From positions 13,570,882 to 13,634,881 of the forward strand of contig CM049317.1 of NCBI GenBank assembly GCA_026874595.1: a stretch of 64,000 bases of DNA, given 5' to 3'. This document shows positions 23,335 to 33,980 of this stretch, one piece after another. Both the position numbers and the translations under genes were made by a program. The notes under the pieces are model-generated. The model was not told the DNA's origin, searched no databases, and worked only from the letters and a program-made list of their open reading frames with translations. The DNA comes from Sipunculus nudus. Lineage: Eukaryota > Annelida > Sipuncula > Golfingiida > Sipunculidae. Positions within the stretch are counted from its first letter, which is position 1. The number at the start of each line of letters is the position of its first letter.

Positions 23335-23491
23335 GATAATCTACTGTTAAGTAGTAATGGTGAGCTTCGTGAAAATCTATCAAAGCGTTGGTATAAGTTA
23401 TTGCGGCGACACTAAAAGTTAACGGACGGACGGACAGATGGATGGAAGGAGGGACTTTGGGTACACCATTATATGTCCCGTCCTAGACGGG
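23335..23491 (+). repeat. Family B 3' end
   Basis: Monomer tail 'gtaatggtgagcttcgtg', ACGG/ACAG tract (about 23412-23440) and the 3' hairpin CCCGTC / GACGGG (23477-23491). Confidence 0.75.
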
Positions 23492-23498
23492 CGTAAAA

Positions 23499-23645
23499 AC
23501 AAGGGACTCATGCATGGGTCACGGCGCTCAGCTGATTGTGACAGTTATAACTGCATCACCATAGATTTTTTAAAGTTGCAATAAAAATACAATCCTCAGT
23601 GCTCAGGAACTAGGGCTCAATGACTGGGGGGGGGGGGGGGGGGGA
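23499..23645 (+). mobile_element. Family A 5' end fragment
   Basis: Begins ACAAGGGACTCATGCATGGG, then GTCACGGCGCTCAGCTGA, directly behind the A-rich end of the family B copy. A G run (23626-23644) follows; no 3' end is found. Confidence 0.6.
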
Positions 23646-23714
23646 GGGGAGGGGAGCATGGGTGTATGCAAGGGGGGGTCGTGAGGGTCGTACGAACCCC
23701 CCCCCCCCCCCCCC
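23626..23714. repeat. Facing G and C homopolymers
   Basis: A 19-base G run (23626-23644) and an 18-base C run (23697-23714) face each other about 50 bases apart. Confidence 0.85.
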
Positions 23715-24759
23715 AAATTTTCAAAAGGTCCACATTTTCTCCACAGACATTTTTTTCAAGGGCCTTTTCACAATGAAATAAATGAAAAAAAGCATTGATC
23801 AGGTACCAGCAATGAATCCAAAGACCTTGCATATTGCATGACGTAAATCTATCCCAAGTCTAGCAATTCTGAAACTGGGCCATATCCACTTCAGGCTGGT
23901 GGCACTCATTGTGAAAACAGGGGCGTGTAAAGAGGGGACCGCAACAGCCCCCCCCCCCTAAAATCGGTTAAAAAAATGTTTAGGGGCACCCATTTTCTTA
24001 AATTGCCAGGGCGTGCCTAAACCTTTTGCTAAATAAGCTCATCCAGATGTATTTGTAAGGCGCAGGCCCTAGTTAAACCTGTTACAATTAAGTAATAGTA
24101 TAGGATGACATCCTCTAGTAGCTATGCTGGACAAACAAAAGCCTCATTGGAAGTTGCTGCTCACGCATAGGTCATGTCGTGTTATGCATGGGGCACGACA
24201 GTCCTGATGGTAAAACATTAGATACCGGCTCTGTGATTAGTTCAGGTAACGTCTGTGTGTGGTGATGAATTTCGCCGTGCATGGTTTATCTAACTTAAGT
24301 CACTTTCAGAACGTCAACATATCTACAGAAACTGAATAAAATATATCCTTTCTATACTCAAACATCACTGATTTTAAATTAAACTTAATAATCTGATCGA
24401 ATAAACACATTACCCCCCCCCCCCCCTTCCCCCGGATCCGGACCAGACCCATCGTCGATGATTCTCACCCCCAAAGTAGTTCTAACTCTATGCATAGGAA
24501 AAAAAGGAGAAACTGAGGCTTTGCATTTTGAACAACAACATTGGACCTGTGACCTATGTTAGCTTGCCTTTGCCTTCTTGATCCAACGTTTTAGCCACCT
24601 TTCATGCACAACTGTTGAACACAATACAGAACAGCATGAGAACAGCCTGGGCAAACTATATTGGTCACACGTGGCTTACCCAGTTTTTGCGCCTGTGTAC
24701 AGCCTGTATATATGTATTGATTGAGAAAATAGAATATAAAAAAATACAAAATGTTAGAC

Positions 24760-25440
24760 TTATTTACACAATCTCAGAGGGGGTAAGTTTTTTACCTGGT
24801 TTAATATTCTGCGATCTTTGGGACGAAAATATGATTTCAGGGCCCTGAATGTCATATGAACAGAAACCGTATCCCTTAGGTTTAGAATTTTCAAACGCTA
24901 CACAGGGAATTTCTAGGCAAATCTGCTTGAAACATGAAATTAGGTCATGGTGATCTATATTCTGCGACCTACAGGCCGAAGACATGCATCATTTAGAACA
25001 CCCAGACAGGGCACCGATTGTACCCGTTGGGCCTAGAATCTTCTAATGTAATATTAACGGAGGTCGTTGGTAAATGTCCGTGGAAACATGAAATTAGGTC
25101 ACTGTGGAGCTATACGGGGAAACGATCACCTATATTCTGTGAGATAGGCAAAAGACATGATTTGAGCATTTCGGTACAAATGTTAGCAGTTGGACCTAGA
25201 AACTTCTATTTTAATTAAGATCCAGGGAGAGCCCCGTAAAATCTTCTTAGAAACCCTAAATAAGGTCACTATGACCCATACTCTGCGAGCATGCATATAA
25301 CACCCTATAAGCTTGATGTGTGCAAATCGTAGCAATCTACACAGAACTTGGCATCTAGGGAGTTCTTGGTTAAATCTTGGAAACCCTAAATAAGGTCACT
25401 GTATCATATTTCGAAGGCCTATGGGTAAAACGCCTGATTA
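24760..25440 (+). repeat. Diverged tandem array, about 130-170-bp units
   Basis: Four units share 'gaaac...taaggtcact' near 24935, 25083, 25250 and 25377 and 'tattctgcgag' downstream. No ACGG tract is seen. Confidence 0.6.
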
Positions 25441-26823
25441 CATTAATATAATAATAATTAATACATGCATCGCCTGTTTGTCGAATTCAGCTGAGCGTGA
25501 TGGCCCATGGGGCAGTTGTTTATCATGGGTTTCGATACAATATGCGTGGAAATGTGCATGCTTATGAGGACAAACACAAAATTCGATTCCATTCAATGTA
25601 TGGTGCGCATGTAATCTACACAAAAGTAGTCTTTTTTCAATACCTTTAAGATTTCTTTTTAAGAAATCTAAGCAAGAAAACAAATTAGCAACATAGTCCT
25701 CATTTGCCACCAAAAAAACACTAGAAACTGGAGCGGCAAATCAGTTGAACATCAGTTGAATTTTTGGCGCACTTCCTGTTCGAGGAAAAGTCTATAGCCT
25801 AACCAGCTCAGTCCTTGCAAGTCTTTTCCCATGTCAATAGGCCTATTCATATTCAATCGAGCCCATGCAGCGTGATTATTGCAAAACATTGCATATAACT
25901 TATACGCAGTTATATACAAGTTGGTCATCGCTGATGTCGCCCCCGTTATGACATCGACTTGACACGGAGTAACACCAGCTTGGACACATCGGGGAATATC
26001 GGGGTGACATCTGGATATTTTTTAACATTTTCAAAATTGTCTAGTGTTGGGGTCACTCTAGAACATATCGGGGCTGCATCGGCTTGTCATCGGGAATACA
26101 TCGGAACAGCCTACTGGGACACATCGCGGTGAAATCGTCAATGTGTAAGCCAGTATAAAAGCGGGAAATCAGTGTTAATATGAGTTGGTAGGTTAACGAA
26201 AACATCAGAACTAAAGGTACCCAGAAACACCACCCAAAAGCAACCGCTCAAGGCAATATTTATGATAGAACAACCTGCAAACACTTAAACACAGAATAAA
26301 TTCTGAGTGAGCTGGACTTATCATCATTCACTATATAGAGCTATTAATCTCCATTTTCAACTGAAACGTTTAACTTTATGATTTTGCTAATGATTTTTAT
26401 CTGTTTAATGCTAAATTATCCTCAAATGAAATGTAAAAAAGATATTATCCTTCCAAAGAATAACATGAAAACACATTAATTTGTCATCAACAAAATCTGC
26501 GGGTAGTTGGCAAACCCATGTCCCTGCTAACTTATTTTACTAAAAGAAAATCAGTCCAATTAAATATTGTTGTGCATATACGATCGAAGTGATATGTAAG
26601 TTGAAACCAACGCGTATACTGATATTACATGTTTATAATGTTAATATTTGAGCTAAGAGCAACAAAAGATGTAATTATTTATTAATCTTTCGCCTTTCGA
26701 CCTCTAAACCTACGTGGGAGGCCGCATGGATAACATTTACAGAAAATGCCAATTGGGCTACATGAAACATTTTCATGAGAAAATAAGTAATATATAAGAC
26801 ATGTATCGATGTGTACTAATTAA

Positions 26824-27209
26824 CAGGGTTTCCAGCAGCTTACTCTGACTAAATTCCCTGAATTTTCGCTGACTATTCCCTGACCTTTAGCTAGTTTTCA
26901 AGTATAAATCATCACAAAACTTTTTAATTTGGTTTCAAAACGTCATTTTACAGCCAAACCTTCAATGGAAAAGTGTATGGAACATCAGAATCATACATCA
27001 GATCCAGCATTCTTTATATTATACTGCTCATGAACAGAATCGGTCCATCCTTCAAACTTACCATATTTTTATCAGAGATGCCAAACTCTTTCAACATGAT
27101 AACAAAATTGGAACAGCCATTAAAAAAATTCTTAGACCTTTCCCTGACTTCCAAAAATATCAAATAATTCCCTGACTTATAATTTTTACCCAGACCGCTG
27201 GCAACCCTG
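26824..27209. mobile_element. MITE with CAGGGTTKCCAGC ends
   Basis: Left CAGGGTTTCCAGCAGC and right complement of CAGGGTTGCCAGCGG, with the phrase 'ttccctgac' repeated inside both ends. About 386 bp. Ends resemble hAT MITEs; the target duplication is not clear. Confidence 0.65.
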
Positions 27210-27539
27210 GTTAACATTGAGCTTAAACTTATCCAAAGATAATGCAATTTTTTTTAACGCATTCACCTTGGCAGGGGCTTCCCACTTTCTGGTACTTCTC
27301 GCATTTACATGTGACTCCCCCCTCCCCACTTTGGCTAAAATTTTGCGCATGCCCTTGGAAAAGGTCCAAAATATTATGATCACGACCCACCCAGAAAAAA
27401 TCCTGGATACACCCCTGGGGAGGGGAGAGTTACAACACTTTTGGATATAAAAACATAATATGGAATTAAATTCAATGGTGCTTACAGGGACTGGTGGGAG
27501 TTACAGCACCTCTGCATATACGTAAAGGATAAAATTTTA

Positions 27540-28632
27540 ATTTAAATGAAATTATTTTAAAATATTTAAAAACAAGACAGAGAGATGGAAAACTAAGCAA
27601 ATAACTTTAATTTCCATTCTACTGAGACAGAAAAATAATGAACAAATATTTGCATTAGATCCTATTTTTCATTTGTGAAGTCATTTTTTTTAAGTTTATA
27701 AAATTTACCAAATATTAACAGTATATTATACGGAAATTAAAGTTATTTGCTTTGGGGGGGGGGGGCGTGTTAGGGTAGGGCCCATGAGAATAAGTATATG
27801 TTTAATACAGCAGGGGTGTTCTGCCAGTGCTGCATCAATAATAAGGTTACCTAGGCAAGGCTGTATAGTGAGGGGTCTTGGATATACAAAATGCAATTAC
27901 ATTAGAGCATCTGAAAAACTTCAATAATTAGAATGATTTTTAAGCTTTTACTTTCAAATTTTAGAATTCAACAGATTAAATCCACATGTATCCCGGCTGT
28001 GAAAAATAAGTTAAATATACTTATGAGAAAAAAACATGCCATGGTCAAATTTGGGAAAAATTTAAGGCATCAATTTTATATTTTTTGCTTATATTTTAAA
28101 AAATTTAAAAGATTTTGATCTAATTTTGGGTATACAATTAAATTTTGATTAGTTAAAGTTATATAACTGAAAAAAGTCCCTAGCTTTAACAATTTTTGTG
28201 TGTCAAGTGACCAAATATTTATTATGATTTTTTTACAAAGTGCAGTATGTTTGGGCCCATAACTTTTTTAAATTATAAAATAAATACCTAATTTCTGGCA
28301 TGTATATGGAACTATATAGAGGAATATTTATGGTAAATATGAGGAAAAACAGGTGAGTGGTTTTGATATTAGGCAGTCCTGAAGTGTGAAAATAGGTTTT
28401 TAATTAAACATTGAGGTTTTTCTTTAATTTCGCAAAGGAACGAAGTCGCAAAGACCAAGTTTTCGGCTTGGTAGGAGATCTTGGGGATATCTAACATTAT
28501 GCCGAATTTTGGATTCCAAGGTCTTACGGTTTCAAAACGTGCCACATCTACATACAAACGGACGGACAGACGGACGGACGACAGACAATAGACCACGACT
28601 ATAGCTCAGATGAATTAGAGTCAGCTGAGCTA
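27540..28632 (+). mobile_element. Family A, 5'-truncated copy
   Basis: AT-rich monomer, ACGG-type tract (about 28558-28585) and the terminal CAGCTGAGCTA at 28632. Matches 55.6-56.3 kb. No 5' terminus was found. Confidence 0.7.
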
Positions 28633-28936
28633 AAAATCCAAAAATCATTAGTGTGACCAAAACCTAATCAACTCTGGAGGCCTCTACCTGCTACTCTGAT
28701 AAGAAGTAGATCCCATTAAAACGTTTTGAGAAATAAAGTCACTTATGAAATTAAAAAAAGATGTAAAAATAAATTCATAAAAAATCAAAAAATCAAAACC
28801 GAATCAGCTCTGGAGACTTAAGATGCACCTGCTACCACAGTTTGAAGTAGATCCGAGTAAAACCTTTCGAGATATCGCGTCGCATAAAATAGTTCACAGA
28901 CGGAGCTAATCACTATATTTCCCGCTCCGCTGAGAC
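28633..28936 (+). repeat. Family G tandem pair
   Basis: Two units of about 135 bp share 'aatcaRctctggag' (28668 and 28804) and 'gaagtagatcc'. They are followed by ACAGACGGAGC and 'cccgctccgctgagac'. Confidence 0.55.
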
Positions 28937-28971
28937 GGGGGGGGGGGGGGGGCGGGGGGGGGGGGGGGGGG
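28937..28971 (+). repeat. Long G run with a single C
   Basis: Thirty-five bases of G with one C at 28953, immediately after the family G end. Confidence 0.85.
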
Positions 28972-29061
28972 TAATCAACGTAATAATCCGTTTTGGCCAT
29001 GCAGCTTACATTTCGATAAGGACTCTTAGGTGAGGGCTCTATAACGTTATAACTAATAAAA

Positions 29062-30292
29062 ACAAGTGACCCATGGGTCATGATGCTCAGCTAATTGGGA
29101 AGAGATTCGTAAAAGGAAATTTTATCATCTGAATGGTAGTATATACCCATTCAACTGAAGCATCAAACAGATTAACCAACAGGCCAAGATTGTGTCTGTA
29201 TTTATATATATAAAAAATATAGAAAAAATGCGTAAACTATAAAAAATACAGGTGGCTCCACCAGTCTGCAGAAACTAATAAAAACACATGGTCAATATCC
29301 ATGCAAAGAATCATGGTGATCTCTGCATTAGTTGTTTAGATAATTCAGCTTTTGTATCAAATTTTCCGTTATTCTGAGGGATACTTCAGAGTCCTATAGT
29401 TTGAAGGATATAGGTAACAGAGACCTAATTTCAGGTTTCCACAGACACTTTTCATGGGCCTCCTTGTATTACAAGAATGAAGAATCTAGGTCCAGTTGTT
29501 ACGATTTGTACCCTGTTGACAGATAACATCTTTAAAAGTCTAAAAAAATAGAGAAAAAATTCATTAAAATTTGAAAAAATACAAGTGGCGCCACTAGTCT
29601 GCAGGAACTGATGGAACACTTCTTGATCAATATGTATACCAAAAAATCATGAACATCAGTGTTGTAGTTATCGAGATACTGCAGTTTTTGTATCAAATTT
29701 TTCATTATTCTGGGGGGTATTTTGGAGCCATACAGCTTAAAGGATATGGGTAACAGAGGCCTAATTTCAGGTTTCCATGGAAACTTTTCATAGGTCTCCT
29801 ACTGTGTCAAGAATGAAGATTCTCGGTCCAGTCTTTACGATTTGTGCCCTGTTAACAGATGTTCATATTTTTAAAGGTCTCAAAAATAGAGAAAATAATT
29901 CGTAAAAAACTGAAAAATACAGGTGGCGCCACCAGTCTGCAAAAACTGATGAAACATCTCATGATCAATATGTATGCCAAAAATTATGCCCATCAGTGAT
30001 GTAGTTAATGAGACATTGAAGTTTTTGTATGAAATTTTTGACTATTCTGAGGGGGTACTTTTGGGCCCCATAGCTCGAAGGATATAGGTAACAGAGACCT
30101 CATTTCTGGTTTCCTAGGAGATTTTTCATGGGCCTCTCAGAATGTCAAGTTACAAGTTTCTAGGTCCAGCGGTTACGATTTGTGCCAGGTTAACGGACGG
30201 ACGGACGGACGGACGGACGGACAGACAGACAGACGGACGACGGACAAATGGTGGTCGCTATAGCTCAGATGACTCACAGTCAGCTGAGCTAA
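29062..30292 (+). mobile_element. Family A termini around a different tandem core
   Basis: Starts ACAAGTGACCCATGGGTCAT and ends CAGCTGAGCTA at 30292. The core is three units of 333-338 bp, each carrying the GGTGGCGCCACC palindrome or a variant (29251, 29584, 29922), then ACGG repeats (30192-30243). The core does not match other family A copies. Confidence 0.85.
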
Positions 30293-30332
30293 AAAACCAA
30301 GATCCCTCTGCCTTCAAAATTTCAAGACTATA

Positions 30333-30710
30333 TTGATAGTATATATAGGTATATTGCCAAACTATCTGCATGCGGGTGGCCGGGATGCTCGGGCCCTCAA
30401 CACGGAGTTTGCGTGGTCGCTGCTGCTCTTCTGGCTCGTCCTACTTCTCGTCTTGACCTCGGTGCTGGGCGTTCTGGAGCTAACCTGGGAGGCGTCTTGG
30501 ACCTCTGTGCACTTCGCTTGGTGTGGCATCTACAAATATCTTCACACACTTGGCTTCTCTTTATCGTCACAATATTTGGAGGCCAAATACCTGGAAAACA
30601 AATGTTTCTCAAATTTTGTGGTTGGTGAAGGAGCCGATGCGGGCCTTTTCATTGCTGGAATCTACGTGATCGGCTCGAGGCCCGACTCCACTTTTTCTCG
30701 TTCGTTCTAA
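30333..30710 (+). other. GC-rich ORF with a hydrophobic segment, unassigned
   Basis: A 125-codon open frame. Residues about 28-47 (SLLLFWLVLLLVLTSVLGVL) would span a membrane. The stretch 30370-30510 is much more GC-rich than its neighbours. I do not recognise the protein, and two other frames are open over part of it. It could be an exon, a retrocopy or part of a mobile element. Confidence 0.2.
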
Positions 30711-31212
30711 CATTATGATACAACAGTTCCTTCCATAGATATTGATAACCTTAACGGGCCCCTTGCCCGGATTAACAGATCAGGCCAACCATTTACAAAA
30801 AAAAACTTTGCATTACCACTTATACATGCACATAAAAAATTCACCTTCCACGCGTTTCCGCACCGTGTTTATATACGCCCACATGAGCGTATATACTGCC
30901 TGACGCTTATGCATTGCGCATAACACATACGTTATGGGTTCATCTATACTCTTTTCGTAGTTCACAAATTCACGTACTCAAGCGGATTTTGTCCAATATT
31001 TTGAGGTCCTGCATGGGCATTTAGAATATATCAAATTAAGATTCTAAACGTTATGGTAAATAAATTCTAAGTCTTCCAGCGACGATCAGGAATATGTCTT
31101 TTTATTCATTTGGTGCAATAATCCGCCAGGTTCACCTAGGGCGGTGTTCATAACCCAACAGCATATTGTATCAGTATGAACACCTGATGAAAATTCGGGG
31201 GATGGTGCGCAC

Positions 31213-31596
31213 TAGGGCTGAAAGGAGTACTCGAGTCCGGGTAATACTTACCGAGTACTCGAGTAAAAAATTTGGACTCGAGTACTCGTGTATGTACATG
31301 CATATCTGAATATTACTGCAAATGTACGGACAGTCTCTAGGCCTATTTATTCATTATCGTAGCCTGGCATATGGCTCTAAACGTATGCTAGTTAAATTAA
31401 GAAAGGTCTTGTAATGACATATATTTTGTTGGGATAAAGTTAACCGGTCACGAATTCAAATATACGCATATTTTGAATCGATAAAGATATGTCCGTTTTA
31501 TCTTACAGCGTTGCCATGGTAACGAGTACTCAAGTCCGAGTCGGGTAATGCCTATTGGGTACTCGAGTCCAAAAATTTGTACCCATTTCAGCCCTA
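31213..31596. mobile_element. hAT-type MITE with exact 8-bp target duplication
   Basis: TAGGGCTGAAA at the left and its complement at the right, flanked by GTGCGCAC at 31205-31212 and 31597-31604. Sub-terminal 'ggactcgagtac' words are also inverted. 384 bp, non-coding. Confidence 0.92.
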
Positions 31597-32720
31597 GTGC
31601 GCACAAGACGTCCCCAAGCGGATCCTATATATACAGACTGCATTAAAGTTCAAATCTCCCATTGCATACAGAGATGGAAAAAATACTAACTGCTGAATAC
31701 AAATCTCTTGAACTTAAATATTATCAATACTCTTAATCTTAAATTATATCACTAAGTGTTCTTGTAGTGTACAAAACAAAACTGGGTCATGACTAGATTG
31801 GAAGAACAAGTCAATAGAATGCGAGATGTCCGGGTAGGGAAAAACTATTTTTGGATCGGTTCTCTCTCTCTGCTACACTCAAAAGTTTCAACTTCCGACC
31901 CCAGATGGCGCAAGCAACCGCAATCCTTCCACTCTCTCATTGAACAACGCGTAACGGAAAACGGCGTTTGACAATACATTGTTTTATTCACATTCTAAAT
32001 ACTCATAAATGCAAAATGATAAACAATAACTGTACTGAGTGATAACAAAAATAAAATATACAAAGTATATATAATGATTAAACAAATAACAAGGTCATCT
32101 GCCATACTAATGATCGTATAACCAATATCAGTAACATCTTATACACATCCATTTGATCACATTTATTATTCGACACGTCACAATAATTACTGTTGGGCCA
32201 TGGACCCTACATTGGATTCTAACTATCACAAAGTACAACAATTTGCAGGTAAATACAGAACTGGTTAACATTATCATGCTTTTAATATATATGTAATACA
32301 AGAGTTACTAGATATCTACTATTTACCTATAAAATGATTCAAATGTATTTATATTCACGATTTATAAATGAATATTTAAGAATCTGAGCCATTTCCTCTA
32401 TCTCTCATGCATATATGGACATAAAGCTCTTCAATGCACTAAACAACTCTTTAAAGCACTCGTAACAGCAATTGAAAGCACTTGAAGCGAGTTCCTGATA
32501 ATAACTAGTTTTCCTGGCTCGAAGCATAAGGCGTCCTTACGTTAAATCATGAGCTTTTATTTCGGTGCAGGTATTTGTGTTGTGATGATGTTTGCAGAGT
32601 TTGAGGGTAAGAGTCGTATGCCTGAATAATTATATCCCAATTTATGCAACACCGGCATTTAAATACCCATAATCGTACCACAAAAACACTGAACGTCATG
32701 TGACAAAGCCCCGCGGGTGT

Positions 32721-32850
32721 ATGCAAATTACGTCACGTGACGGCAGATATGTTAATGATGTCATGCATCCATATGCCACCATTACCAAATTACGTCATGG
32801 ATATACTGTCACATGCCTTTCGTGATATCATGTGCCAAGTGACGTCGACA
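32721..32850. promoter_or_regulatory. Cluster of octamer, CRE-like and E-box sites
   Basis: ATGCAAAT at 32721-32728 abuts CGTCACGTGACG (12-bp palindrome, 32731-32742). Further ACGTCA/TGACGT words occur near 32793 and 32840. A regulatory role is inferred from density only. Confidence 0.35.
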
Positions 32851-33930
32851 AACGAAAGACTAGCCATTGCCCACTCATATCAAATAGGTCGGACACTTTG
32901 TGACCTTGTGAACAATATAACATCTAATAAAAGCTCTTAGATATTTTGCACACCTTTCTGTCATGCTCTCCAATGTTCAGGAAGTGAAATCTTCAATAAA
33001 GGATAATTTTCATAAATAATTATAATTTTCAATACCATTTCAACCAAATACAATGCATGTATCAATATTTTGTTTTTACTAAAATCGTACAACTGTTTTA
33101 CCTATCTTATTGATGGACTGACCTTTTAATCACTTAGAAGTACTTATATTAATAAATTTCTCACACATATATGATAAAATTGTTAACTCTGAATGATTGT
33201 TAGTATATGTACATGTGTTAAATCGTAAAATCAGTGATGAAATCTATGGTGCATGAAAAGTAGTCCATCAGTTTCATGGTAACATGAACAAATCAATTTT
33301 CTTGGGTCTGTGCAACTGGTCACATGATCAGTCTTATTGTCATGTGATCAATTCATGGTCACATGATACAAGTCTAAAATGTACGTGTATATTCAAATCA
33401 GTTGTTTAATAATAAGATTTCACCTGAAATGGGCATTGTAAATAGGAAGTGATGTGTATAATAGAAGGCGTCTCTACGCAAGAAAATCACTTCGGTACAT
33501 TCTCATGATACTGGGATCGGAATATGAACCTGACATAATCCCTTGTCCCTGCACTATATATAAATCACAATATTTCCTGCAGCATTTTAGTACAAGCATA
33601 TATAAAATGTAGAATATATATTCAAAGATAAAGAGAGAAATACTCCTACAGGAACTATTTGGCAATATTATAAAAGTGAAACCATAACCATTGAACTGAC
33701 ACACCAAACAATCGGCACATCTATATCCTTGTAAGATATAACAAAACCCTAGCCTTAGCTTACACACAAACGTCAGATGAAATGTACAAGAAAATTATAA
33801 TCCTAATGAGGGGGTTTCCAAAAGCAAATTATCCCACAATGCAACAGTACCTTTTTCTCACATATGTGAGGGGGGTTCCCCAACAGGATCTCCCACAATG
33901 CAAAAGTGCCACTTTTTGGAAAGCATACAC

Positions 33931-33980
<50 letters not shown>

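Larger units (their letters stand above)
21512..24760. other. No functional gene recognised
   Basis: Contains the AT/TG microsatellite, LINE remnant, family B and A fragments and homopolymers. The segment 21700-21920 is somewhat CpG-richer than its surroundings but shows no clear exon. Confidence 0.4.
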
